Origin: Candidatus Gallimonas intestinigallinarum
GTDB lineage: Bacteria > Bacillota_A > Clostridia > Christensenellales > Borkfalkiaceae
Assembly: GCA_019116405.1 (NCBI GenBank)
Contig: DXBS01000098.1
Span: 1-33,213, forward strand
Direction of reading: 5' to 3'
DNA length: 33,213 bases
This document shows positions 16,663-24,360 of the stretch, piece by piece. The notes below the pieces were generated by a model. That model did not search any database and was not told the origin of the DNA. It saw only the letters and a list, made by a program, of their open reading frames with translations. Numbering within the stretch: the first letter of the stretch is position 1; each line of letters begins with the position of its first letter. A program made the position numbers and the translations under genes.

Positions 16663-17550
16663 ATGAAAGGTATTATTCTGGCAGGCGGGAGCGGGACGCG
16701 GCTCTATCCCTTGACGATGGTGACGAGCAAGCAGCTTCTGCCCGTGTACGATAAACCCATGATCTATTATCCGCTCTCCACGCTCATGCTGGCGGGCATC
16801 AGGGATATTCTGATCATCTCTACGCCCACCGATCTTCCCAACTTTGAACGGTTGCTCGGCGACGGGAGCGAATACGGCGTGCGGTTTTCCTACAAGGTGC
16901 AGCCCTCGCCGGACGGACTTGCCCAGGCATTTCTTCTGGGGAAGGAGTTCATTGGCGATGATGCCTGCGCGATGGTGCTGGGCGACAATATCTTCTACGG
17001 CAACGGCATCGGAAAGCTTCTGCGCGCCGCCAAGGAGGACGCGGAGCGCAACGCGCGCGCAACGGTGTTCGGCTACTATGTTCCCGACCCCCAGCGCTTC
17101 GGTGTGGTGGAGTTTGATGAGAACTGGAAAGCCGTCTCCATTGAAGAAAAACCCCAAAATCCCAAGAGCAACTATGCCGTGACGGGGCTGTATTTCTACC
17201 CCAAGGGCGTGAGTGAACGCGCCGGGCAGGTGAGACCCTCCGCGCGCGGCGAGCTCGAGATCACGACGCTCAATGAGATGTACCTGAAAGACGGGCTCCT
17301 GGACGTGCAGCTTCTGGGCAGAGGATACGCCTGGCTGGATACGGGCACGATGGACAGCCTCGCCGAGGCGACCGATTTCGTGCGCATGCTGCAGAACCGT
17401 CAGGGCATTGAAATCTCTGCACCCGAGGAGATTGCCTATATCAACGGTTGGATCGACAGCGAAAAGCTCATGGAGTCCGCGAAGAAATACGGAAAATCCC
17501 CCTACGGAACGCATCTGAAGAATGTCGCCGAGGGCAAATTGCAGTATTGA
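16663..17550 (+). CDS. rfbA: Glucose-1-phosphate thymidylyltransferase
   Basis: First step of dTDP-L-rhamnose synthesis: dTTP and glucose-1-phosphate to dTDP-glucose. At 295 aa it has the standard length. [11 protein letters not shown] near the N-terminus is the nucleotide-binding signature, with [18 protein letters not shown] and LGDNIFYG following. The ATG at 16663 follows AGGAG (16651-16655), 14 bases after the priming transferase stop. It ends with TGA. The other three rhamnose genes lie downstream but not adjacent. Confidence 0.97.
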   Translation: MKGIILAGGSGTRLYPLTMVTSKQLLPVYDKPMIYYPLSTLMLAGIRDILIISTPTDLPNFERLLGDGSEYGVRFSYKVQPSPDGLAQAFLLGKEFIGDDACAMVLGDNIFYGNGIGKLLRAAKEDAERNARATVFGYYVPDPQRFGVVEFDENWKAVSIEEKPQNPKSNYAVTGLYFYPKGVSERAGQVRPSARGELEITTLNEMYLKDGLLDVQLLGRGYAWLDTGTMDSLAEATDFVRMLQNRQGIEISAPEEIAYINGWIDSEKLMESAKKYGKSPYGTHLKNVAEGKLQY

Positions 17551-17702
17551 TTTGGAAAACATTCATCTGGTTTGAAAAACATTCATCGCGCAATACCATG
17601 TCGCGTTGCGGCAACTTTCAGTCATTTACGATTTGGGAAACGCCTTCAAGTTTTCCTCACGCTCCTCGTCTTGCGCGCGGCTGTTTTCCAAATGAACTTT
17701 CA
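17551..17702 (+). other. Unexplained structured intergenic segment between rfbA and rfbB
   Basis: The 178-base gap contains a 17-base direct repeat with one mismatch (17551-17567 and 17571-17587). A perfect 11-base inverted repeat, TTTGGAAAACA (17551-17561) and TGTTTTCCAAA (17682-17692), encloses most of the gap. No gene, promoter or clear terminator was recognised. Confidence 0.5.
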
Positions 17703-17728
17703 ATGATTTTGTGTGAGGAGAAACAATT

Positions 17729-18748
17729 ATGACCATCATCGTTACGGGCGGCGCCGGGTTTATCGGCAGCAATTTCATCTTCCATATGCTCAAAAAGTAT
17801 CCCGACTACCGCATCGTCTGTCTGGATAAACTCACCTATGCGGGCAATCTGTCCACGCTCAAATATGTGATGGACAATCCCAATTTCCGCTTTGTCAAAC
17901 TGGACATCTGCGACAGGGAGGGCGTGAACAAGCTCTTTGAGGAGGAATACCCCGATATCGTCGTCAACTTTGCGGCGGAGAGCCACGTCGATCGCTCGAT
18001 CGAAGACCCGGGCGTGTTTTTGCAGACCAACATCATCGGTACGGCGACCCTGATGGACGCCTGCCGCAAATACGGCATCAAGAGATATCACCAGGTCTCC
18101 ACGGACGAGGTCTACGGCGATCTCCCCCTGGACAGACCCGATCTCTTCTTCACAGAGGAGACGCCGCTGCACACCTCCAGCCCGTATTCTTCCTCCAAGG
18201 CGGCGGCCGACCTGCTTGTTCTGGCGTATCACCGCACCTACGGGCTGCCCGTCAGCATCTCGAGATGCTCGAACAACTACGGGCCCTATCACTTCCCCGA
18301 AAAGCTCATTCCGCTCATGATCATCAATGCTTTGGCAGATAAGCCTCTGCCCGTCTATGGCACGGGTGAAAATGTGCGCGACTGGCTTTATGTGGAGGAC
18401 CACTGCAAGGCGATCGATCTGATCATTCATAAGGGTCGCGTCGGCGAGGTGTACAACGTCGGCGGCCACAACGAGATGAAAAATATCGATATCGTCAGGC
18501 TCATCTGCAGGGAGCTGGGCAAGCCCGAGAGCCTGATCGCCTTTGTCGCGGACAGGAAGGGGCACGATATGCGCTATGCGATCGACCCGACCAAAATTCA
18601 CAGCGAGCTCGGCTGGCTTCCTGAAACGAAGTTCGCAGACGGCATCAAAAAGACCATACAGTGGTACCTGGACAACAGGGACTGGTGGCAGGAGATCGTC
18701 TCGGGTGAATACCAAAATTACTATCAGAAGATGTACGGGAACAGATAA
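17729..18748 (+). CDS. rfbB: dTDP-glucose 4,6-dehydratase
   Basis: Second rhamnose-pathway enzyme, NAD-dependent, forming dTDP-4-dehydro-6-deoxyglucose, 339 aa. The extended short-chain dehydrogenase fold shows GGAGFIGSN at the N-terminus, the catalytic YSSSK (Tyr153, Lys157), STDEVYGDL and SNNYGPYHFPEKLIPL. GAGGAG (17715-17720) is 8 bases before the ATG. It ends with TAA. A 105-base gap without a recognised promoter follows before the chain-length regulator gene. Confidence 0.97.
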   Translation: MTIIVTGGAGFIGSNFIFHMLKKYPDYRIVCLDKLTYAGNLSTLKYVMDNPNFRFVKLDICDREGVNKLFEEEYPDIVVNFAAESHVDRSIEDPGVFLQTNIIGTATLMDACRKYGIKRYHQVSTDEVYGDLPLDRPDLFFTEETPLHTSSPYSSSKAAADLLVLAYHRTYGLPVSISRCSNNYGPYHFPEKLIPLMIINALADKPLPVYGTGENVRDWLYVEDHCKAIDLIIHKGRVGEVYNVGGHNEMKNIDIVRLICRELGKPESLIAFVADRKGHDMRYAIDPTKIHSELGWLPETKFADGIKKTIQWYLDNRDWWQEIVSGEYQNYYQKMYGNR

Positions 18749-18853
18749 GAAGATCCCTGCAAAGTGATATTTCGATATGATAAGCTCCTGTCAGGCGTGG
18801 CGCATGCCCATACTTCCTTGCGGGAGATGAGTAAGATACAAGGAGAAACTTGA

Positions 18854-19633
18854 ATGGAACAGGAAAGAACGGAAAGCGAAAGTACGATCGATTTGCGCAG
18901 TATTTTTTCTTTCATTTTGCGCAAGTGGTGGATCGTGCTCATCTGCCTTGCCGTTGGACTGGGTGCCGGCGGGATTTACGGCGCGGTCACCAGTGAGGAT
19001 GAGTACAGCGAGGAAGCTGTCTTCGTGGTCAGCTACTACGACGGGACGCCGGATTCGGATATGTCCTCCTATCAGAGCAGGGTCGCGAGTATGCTGGGCG
19101 GCTGCGTCACGCTCATCCGGCAGAATCGGTTTGCGCGCGCGGTCGTTGCACAGGTGCAGGAGAACGGAAGGATGGTGACGGAAGAAGAGGTCACGAATTG
19201 CCTGGAGTACTCCTTCTCCGTCTCGGGAAACGATACCGACTATGCGGGGAACTATATCTATATCACCGCCACTTCGACTGACCCGGAAGTGACATATGAT
19301 ATCATTGTCGCCGCAAGCGAGATCCTCAGCGACTATGTGTCGGAAAATTACATTTTGGCGGGAAGTGCGGAAAAGCTCGTGTTCAGCCTTGCAAACGATC
19401 TCGAAGTCCCGGCAGAGCCCGTTGCGGATATGTCCGTCCTTCAATACATGCTCATCTTCGGCGCTGTGTGCCTGGTCCTGTGTATCGTTGTGCTTGCGAT
19501 TATCGAGATGGCAGATCAGCGCGTCAAGGGCGAGGACGACCTCGTCGCAACATACAACCTTGCGGTGCTCGGCTCTGTCCCTGACTTTGAAGACAAGAAC
19601 TTGACCAGAGGGGGATACTATGGTAAAAAATAA
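18854..19633 (+). CDS. Polysaccharide chain-length regulator / tyrosine kinase adaptor (Wzz, CpsC-like)
   Basis: Membrane protein of 259 aa from the Wzz/CapA family. In Gram-positives it anchors and activates the separate cytosolic tyrosine kinase and helps set polymer length. Two membrane helices (about 25-46 and 198-222) flank an external domain of about 150 residues. The cytosolic tail of about 35 residues after helix 2 is the expected kinase-activating region. AAGGAG (18840-18845) precedes the ATG at 8 bases. It overlaps the kinase gene by 14 bases, as expected for a functional pair. Confidence 0.88.
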   Translation: MEQERTESESTIDLRSIFSFILRKWWIVLICLAVGLGAGGIYGAVTSEDEYSEEAVFVVSYYDGTPDSDMSSYQSRVASMLGGCVTLIRQNRFARAVVAQVQENGRMVTEEEVTNCLEYSFSVSGNDTDYAGNYIYITATSTDPEVTYDIIVAASEILSDYVSENYILAGSAEKLVFSLANDLEVPAEPVADMSVLQYMLIFGAVCLVLCIVVLAIIEMADQRVKGEDDLVATYNLAVLGSVPDFEDKNLTRGGYYGKK

Positions 19634-20369
19634 GAAGAGGGTGACTCCTCCCGGCAATAAAGTTTACATTATCGATGATGCAAAGTCCCCCTTTGTCGTG
19701 ACGGAGGCCTTTCGGAAAATTGCGACCAATATCGGCTTTGCGATCCCCAAAAAAGAGGACAACCGCGCGAAGGTCTTTTGTATCACCTCGGCGGTCGCGG
19801 GGGAGGGAAAGACGACCATTTCCGTCAATCTTGCGCTCTCCATGGTTCGCTCCGGTCTGCGGGTCGCTTTGGTGGACTGCGACCTGCGCAATCCCAGCAT
19901 CAAGCGCAGCCTTGTGCACAGTCAGCTCAGAAAGGGCGTGGAGTCCTATCTGAGCGGACAGGCGAGCCTGGAGGAGATCATCTACAGAGACAAATCGGGG
20001 CTTGATGTGGTGGCGGCGCTCTTGCCGGCGCCCAATCCCATGTCCCTTCTGCACAGCGAGGCGTTCGATCATCTGATCGGGCAGCTTTCCTATCTGTACG
20101 AGATGGTCATCGTCGATACGCCGCCCCTGGGGATCGTCTCGGATGCCTCCATCATCGGCCCCAGAACGGACGGCGTCGTGATCGTCACGCGGCAGATGTA
20201 CTCCGATCACAAGCTGCTCAAGGGCGTGGTGGGACAATTGGAATTTGCCAAGTGCAATATCCTCGGCTTTATCCTGAACGGGTTTGCGCTCCCGAAGGAG
20301 GGCTTCGGCAAGTACGGAAAATACGGCAAATACGGCAAATACGGATACGGCGAAGCGAAGAGAGAATAG
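19620..20369 (+). CDS. cpsD: Bacterial tyrosine kinase (CpsD/CapB family)
   Basis: Cytosolic BY-kinase of 249 aa that autophosphorylates on C-terminal tyrosines to control polysaccharide assembly. Walker A SAVAGEGKT (57-65), Walker A' VALVDCDLR (82-90) and Walker B MVIVDTPP (about 162-169) are intact. The tail carries four GKY repeats plus GYG, giving Tyr232, 235, 238, 241 and 243. Its start overlaps the adaptor gene by 14 bases. It stops at TAG, with a backup in-frame TGA 14 codons later. Confidence 0.93.
   Translation: MVKNKKRVTPPGNKVYIIDDAKSPFVVTEAFRKIATNIGFAIPKKEDNRAKVFCITSAVAGEGKTTISVNLALSMVRSGLRVALVDCDLRNPSIKRSLVHSQLRKGVESYLSGQASLEEIIYRDKSGLDVVAALLPAPNPMSLLHSEAFDHLIGQLSYLYEMVIVDTPPLGIVSDASIIGPRTDGVVIVTRQMYSDHKLLKGVVGQLEFAKCNILGFILNGFALPKEGFGKYGKYGKYGKYGYGEAKRE
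20307..20342 (+). repeat. Tandem 9-bp repeat encoding the tyrosine cluster
   Basis: Four copies of a 9-base unit (GGCAAATAC and close variants) each encode Gly-Lys-Tyr. Being in frame, copy-number change would alter the number of phosphorylation sites without disrupting the gene. Confidence 0.85.
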
Positions 20370-20406
20370 CGGAAAGAGAATAGAAAAAGCGGTCACGGGA
20401 GACGGC

Positions 20407-21156
20407 ATGATTGATTTGCATACACATATCTTACCCGGTATCGATGACGGCGCGCGGGATAAAGAACAGTCGCAGACGCTGCTCAACATGCTCAGAGAGC
20501 AGGGTGTGGATACCGTTGTGGCGACGCCGCATTATTACGGGCGCAACAAGGGTGTCCGACAATTTCTTGAGGTAAGACAGAGGGCTTTGGAGCAGCTCTC
20601 GCTGCCGCAGGGCATGCGGCTGGTCGCAGGCTGCGAGTGCAATGTCGCGTCCTGTGCCAACGGCGATTTTGACGATCTTCGCCCGTTGTCGATCGGGGGA
20701 ACGCGGTACATCCTCACGGAGATGTCCTTTGCTCCCAAGTGGGACAGGCGTATGTGGGAGAGGCTGCAAAAGCTCATCGATACGGGACTGGTTCCCGTCA
20801 TTGCGCACGTTGAGATCTATCCCGCGATCCGCAAAAATCCGCAGGATGCGCTGCATTTGATGGAGGCAGGGTGCCTTTTGCAGATCAACTGCGACTCTGT
20901 GCTCTCGCACGAACTCTATCCGCTCGTGCGGGCGCTGATCGAGCACGAACAGGCACACTGCCTCGGCTCGGATACGCACAACACCGAGACCCGCCCGCCG
21001 CAGTACGCGCAGGCGATCGACGTGTTACGGCAGGACTTCGGCGATGCGCTTGGAAACAGGCTGCAGCAGAATATGGAGGCGATCCTGCGCGATGAGGACG
21101 TACAGCGCGCCTATCGTGCACCCGTCAGGCGCGGTCATTTCGGAAAGTATTTGTAA
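20407..21156 (+). CDS. cpsB: Protein-tyrosine phosphatase, PHP family (CpsB/YwqE type)
   Basis: Metal-dependent phosphatase of 249 aa that dephosphorylates the upstream BY-kinase. It shows the PHP metal-site motifs DLHTHILPGIDDG (3-15), ATPHYY, the HVEIY segment and GSDTHNTETRP. The ATG at 20407 follows GGGAG (20397-20401) at 5 bases and makes the metal motif begin at residue 3, as in the family. The longer frame upstream overlaps the kinase and is not used. It ends with TAA, 13 bases before rfbD. Confidence 0.93.
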   Translation: MIDLHTHILPGIDDGARDKEQSQTLLNMLREQGVDTVVATPHYYGRNKGVRQFLEVRQRALEQLSLPQGMRLVAGCECNVASCANGDFDDLRPLSIGGTRYILTEMSFAPKWDRRMWERLQKLIDTGLVPVIAHVEIYPAIRKNPQDALHLMEAGCLLQINCDSVLSHELYPLVRALIEHEQAHCLGSDTHNTETRPPQYAQAIDVLRQDFGDALGNRLQQNMEAILRDEDVQRAYRAPVRRGHFGKYL

Positions 21157-21169
21157 ATTGAGAAAGAAT

Positions 21170-22090
21170 ATGAAGGTTTTTGTAACAGGTGTCAACGGTC
21201 AGCTCGGGCATGACGTGGTCAATGAACTTGCTGCGCGCGGCCATGCGGCGGTCGGCAGCGACATTACGGCAGCGTACAGCGGCATCGCAGACGGCAGTGC
21301 CGTGACGGCAGCGCCCTATGTGCAGCTGGATATCACGGACGAAGCGCGCGCTTCAAAGGTCATCGAAGGGATGCGCCCCGATGCGGTCATCCATTGCGCG
21401 GCATGGACGGCAGTCGATGCGGCGGAGGATGAGGAAAATATTCCCAAGGTGCGTGCGATCAACGCGGACGGCACCCGCTATATCGCTTCGGCGTGCAAAA
21501 AGGTCGGCGCGAAGATGATGTATCTTTCCACCGACTATGTGTTCGACGGGCAGGGCACGACGCCCTGGCAGCCCGATCAGCGAGACTATCATCCCCTGAG
21601 CGTATACGGTCAGACCAAACTGGAGGGCGAGCAGGCCGTCGCAAGCATTCTCGAACAATATTTCATCGTGCGCATCGCATGGGTGTTCGGCAAAAACGGC
21701 AAGAACTTCATCAAGACCATGCTCTCTGTCGGCAGGACGCATGATACGGTCCGCGTCGTCAACGATCATATCGGCACGCCGACCTATACATTTGATCTTG
21801 CCAGGCTCCTGATCGATATGATTGAAACGGACAAGTACGGCTACTACCACGCGACCAACGAGGGCGGATATATCAGCTGGTACGATTTCACGGTTGAAAT
21901 TTACCGTCAGGCGGGCTATACGACCAAGGTCATCCCTGTGACGACGGCGGAATACGGGCTCTCCAAGGCAACGCGCCCCTTCAACAGCAGGCTGGATAAG
22001 AGCAAACTGCTTGAGAACGGCTTCAGGCCTCTTCCCATCTGGCAGGACGCGCTTGCAAGGTACTTAAAGGAGATCGAAGATGCAAATTAA
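21170..22090 (+). CDS. rfbD: dTDP-4-dehydrorhamnose reductase
   Basis: Last enzyme of dTDP-L-rhamnose synthesis, NAD(P)H-dependent, 306 aa. It shows the N-terminal nucleotide motif TGVNGQLG, HCAAWTAVDAAEDE, STDYVFDG, the catalytic YGQTK (Tyr146, Lys150) and a C-terminal RPFNSRLDKSKL. The start is ATG at 21170, giving the normal MKVFVTG N-terminus; the frame extends upstream into cpsB but without a family match. The ribosome site (AGAAAG) is weak. It overlaps rfbC by 11 bases. Confidence 0.96.
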   Translation: MKVFVTGVNGQLGHDVVNELAARGHAAVGSDITAAYSGIADGSAVTAAPYVQLDITDEARASKVIEGMRPDAVIHCAAWTAVDAAEDEENIPKVRAINADGTRYIASACKKVGAKMMYLSTDYVFDGQGTTPWQPDQRDYHPLSVYGQTKLEGEQAVASILEQYFIVRIAWVFGKNGKNFIKTMLSVGRTHDTVRVVNDHIGTPTYTFDLARLLIDMIETDKYGYYHATNEGGYISWYDFTVEIYRQAGYTTKVIPVTTAEYGLSKATRPFNSRLDKSKLLENGFRPLPIWQDALARYLKEIEDAN

Positions 22091-22694
22091 AGTAGAAAAA
22101 AATGTCGGCGGGATCGAGGGGCTCTGTGTCATCACGCCCGCCGTGCACGGAGACAGCCGCGGCTACTTCATGGAGACGTACAGTCAGCGCGACATGGAGG
22201 AAGCGGGAATTGATATCATCTTCGTACAGGATAACCAGTCGATGAGCACCAAGGGCGTGCTGCGCGGACTGCACTTCCAGATCAACTACCCGCAGACCAA
22301 ACTGGTGCGCGTCATCAGGGGCGCGGTGTTCGATGTCGCGGTGGATCTCAGAAAGGGCAGCGCGACCTACGGCAAGTGGTACGGCGTGGAGCTGACCGAG
22401 GAGAATAAGAAGCAGTTTTTGATCCCGCGCGGCTTTGCGCACGGATTTCTCGTTCGGTCGGAGACGGCGGAGTTCTGCTATAAGTGCGACGACTTCTATC
22501 ACCCCAACGACGAGGGCGGGCTTGCATGGAACGACCCCGTTGTCGGCGTCGGCTGGGGCGTCGCGGGCGAATATCATGGCACCGCGTCGGCGGCAGGCTA
22601 CACCCTCCCCGACGGCACTCCTTTAAACCTCTCCGAAAAGGACCAGAGGTGGAGAACAATAGATAACAAAATTATAGAGAATAATAAAGAGTAA
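22080..22694 (+). CDS. rfbC: dTDP-4-dehydrorhamnose 3,5-epimerase
   Basis: Third pathway step, double epimerisation at C3 and C5, in a cupin fold of 204 aa. Catalytic residues are visible as His65 in LRGLHFQ and Tyr140 in DDFYHP. DSRGYFMETY and PRGFAHGF are family signatures. AAAGGAG (22066-22072) lies inside the end of rfbD, 7 bases before the ATG. The last codons (RTIDNKIIENNKE) turn sharply AT-rich, marking a composition break with the next genes. Confidence 0.96.
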   Translation: MQIKVEKNVGGIEGLCVITPAVHGDSRGYFMETYSQRDMEEAGIDIIFVQDNQSMSTKGVLRGLHFQINYPQTKLVRVIRGAVFDVAVDLRKGSATYGKWYGVELTEENKKQFLIPRGFAHGFLVRSETAEFCYKCDDFYHPNDEGGLAWNDPVVGVGWGVAGEYHGTASAAGYTLPDGTPLNLSEKDQRWRTIDNKIIENNKE

Positions 22695-22765
22695 TGAAAT
22701 GGTCAAGATTAAATTAAAAATCATAGTAAAAAAATTACTCTTCCCATATTATAAGATGTGATATC

Positions 22766-23275
22766 GTGTTAACACGCGGGGGGGTATTTATTGGAAGATT
22801 TGCAAAAATTGCTAATCCCAAACAAGTATATTTAGGCAAGGAAGCATCGATTGGGAAATATTGTTTATTGTGTCCGTTTCATAATGCAAAAATAATTTTT
22901 GGCAATAATGTTTCGCTTGGGTGGTTTTCAAGGGTTACAGCAGTAAATGAAGTCGTGATTGGTGATAATGTTATAACTGGTCCAAATGTGTTTATAGGTG
23001 ACTATAATCACAGATATGAAGACATTACCAAACCAATATCTAAACAAGGGATTACATCCCCTGCAGCTAAAGTTGTAATAGGCGAAGATTCGTGGATTGG
23101 AACGAATGCAGTTATTTGTGGTAATGTTGTGGTAGGGCGTCATGTTGTAATTGGCGCGGGATCTTTTGTGAATAAAGACATTCCTGATTATAGTGTTGCA
23201 GTCGGTAACCCAGCAAAAGTCGTGAAAAAATATAATTTTGAAACAAAAACATGGGAGAGGGTTACCAACAAATGA
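22766..23275 (+). CDS. Hexapeptide-repeat acetyltransferase, N-terminus uncertain
   Basis: Left-handed beta-helix acyltransferase (maltose/WbbJ type), 169 aa from GTG at 22766, probably O-acetylating a sugar of the polymer. Hexapeptide rungs run through most of the protein. NHRYEDITKPI and GEDSWIGTNAVICGNVVVGRHVVIGAGS are family-like. The GTG lacks a ribosome binding site. A frame from ATG 22699 encodes a basic/hydrophobic lead (MVKIKLKIIVKKLLFPYYKM) typical of this family's N-terminus, but ends in TGA at 22759 one frame off, so a +1 shift may have separated the true start. A G7 run (22778-22784) follows the GTG closely. Composition is AT-rich (21 of 60 GC at 22801-22860). Confidence 0.82.
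   Translation: MLTRGGVFIGRFAKIANPKQVYLGKEASIGKYCLLCPFHNAKIIFGNNVSLGWFSRVTAVNEVVIGDNVITGPNVFIGDYNHRYEDITKPISKQGITSPAAKVVIGEDSWIGTNAVICGNVVVGRHVVIGAGSFVNKDIPDYSVAVGNPAKVVKKYNFETKTWERVTNK
22778..22784 (+). repeat. G7 tract at the start of the acetyltransferase gene
   Basis: Seven consecutive G bases encode Gly-Gly and the first base of a Val codon, four codons after the GTG. A one-base slip would abolish the downstream frame. Confidence 0.8.
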
Positions 23276-23312
23276 AGATTAAATAATTCTTTCAAATAAC
23301 CCAAGAGAAATT

Positions 23313-24314
23313 ATGCTATCTAAATTACGTTTCTTCGTTCAAAATCATTGCAAGCCTTTATATGCAATATTATTAAAGGTAAATACATATTTAAGAAAAT
23401 ATTCTTCACGTGAAAGAAAGAAAAGATTTGGGAATAGTAATCCTGAGGATACAGTGTACGTCATACGCATTAGACGCCAAACACTTGGTTTGATGGGGTA
23501 TTATATGGCGGTTTTGGGGCATCTACGCATCTCTGATGGGGGGGGGTACCTTCCTGTTGTAGATATGATGAATCAGAAAAATACTTATTTATCGCAAGAG
23601 CAGGTTGGGAAGTTCAATGCATGGGATTATTTTTTCGAACCGCTTTGTAGGGTATCGCTCTCCCAGGCTTATGAAAGCAAGAATGTAATTTTGAGTTGTA
23701 TGGAAACGCCTTTTGAAGCGAGTCCAAGATCTTTTTACGAAAGAGTTTATAAAACTGGAAAACTGGAAGACTATTTTCGGCTGGTCAAGAAATATATTCG
23801 CCTCAATAAAAAATCGGAAGCTATCGTAATTGATTTGTACAACTCATTGTTTCAGCCAATATTTGCTCGACAGAAACGAATTTTAGGCGTGGTTAGCCGC
23901 AGTACCGACATAATAGGATTCCCCGGGCATAGTGTTCAACCCTCTGTTGAAGAACTCGCAGATTTGGTTGCAGCCTATATGAAACAGCACAATTGTAGCT
24001 ATGTATTTATGGCTTCAGATTCTGATAAGGCAATTGATTTCTTCAAAAATAGGTTTGGTGAGGATAAGATTATTTTTAACGAGAGCAAAAGGTACGATGA
24101 TTTTGCTCGATCAAACGCTAATGTTTTGAGCGAAATGCATTTTAACAGGGAAAATGATGAGTATCTCAAAGGAATGGAGTATCTGTCAACTATGTATTTA
24201 CTGTCAAAATGCAATGTGTTATTTGGAAGTTTGGTTGGCTCAACTATTGGAGCTATCTGCATGAATTGCGGGGCATATGACGCAATAGAAATATATGATA
24301 AAGGCGTGTACTGA
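23313..24314 (+). CDS. Putative glycosyltransferase, fucosyltransferase-like
   Basis: Not confidently recognised, 333 aa. The C-terminal half resembles GT-B fucosyltransferases of the NodZ/FUT8 type: GVVSRSTDIIG could align with their RRTD-like donor motif, followed by a PSVEELADLV helix, YVFMASDSDKA, and MYLLSKCNVLFGSLVGSTIGAI near the end. The last segment resembles the region where those enzymes check a surface position. No signal peptide is seen, so a cytosolic or membrane-face enzyme is likely. Codon use is AT-rich. A G9 tract (23538-23546) codes for three Gly near residue 76. Role in the polymer is inferred from the locus. Confidence 0.6.
   Translation: MLSKLRFFVQNHCKPLYAILLKVNTYLRKYSSRERKKRFGNSNPEDTVYVIRIRRQTLGLMGYYMAVLGHLRISDGGGYLPVVDMMNQKNTYLSQEQVGKFNAWDYFFEPLCRVSLSQAYESKNVILSCMETPFEASPRSFYERVYKTGKLEDYFRLVKKYIRLNKKSEAIVIDLYNSLFQPIFARQKRILGVVSRSTDIIGFPGHSVQPSVEELADLVAAYMKQHNCSYVFMASDSDKAIDFFKNRFGEDKIIFNESKRYDDFARSNANVLSEMHFNRENDEYLKGMEYLSTMYLLSKCNVLFGSLVGSTIGAICMNCGAYDAIEIYDKGVY
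23538..23546 (+). repeat. G9 tract inside the fucosyltransferase-like gene
   Basis: Nine consecutive G bases make three GGG codons (SDGGGYL) in an otherwise AT-rich gene. The present length keeps the frame open. Confidence 0.9.
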
Positions 24315-24360
24315 TATATTTTAAAGCTGTAGCGCGCAAATACAAAAGCGAGAGAATTGC

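Noticed and set aside
17448..17732. Open frame across the rfbA end and the following gap
   Set aside because: Out of frame with rfbA, no ribosome site and no recognisable protein.
22752..22761. Programmed +1 frameshift like that of prfB
   Set aside because: The TGA is not preceded by a CTT slip codon and Shine-Dalgarno-like element at the prfB spacing; an ordinary indel is simpler.
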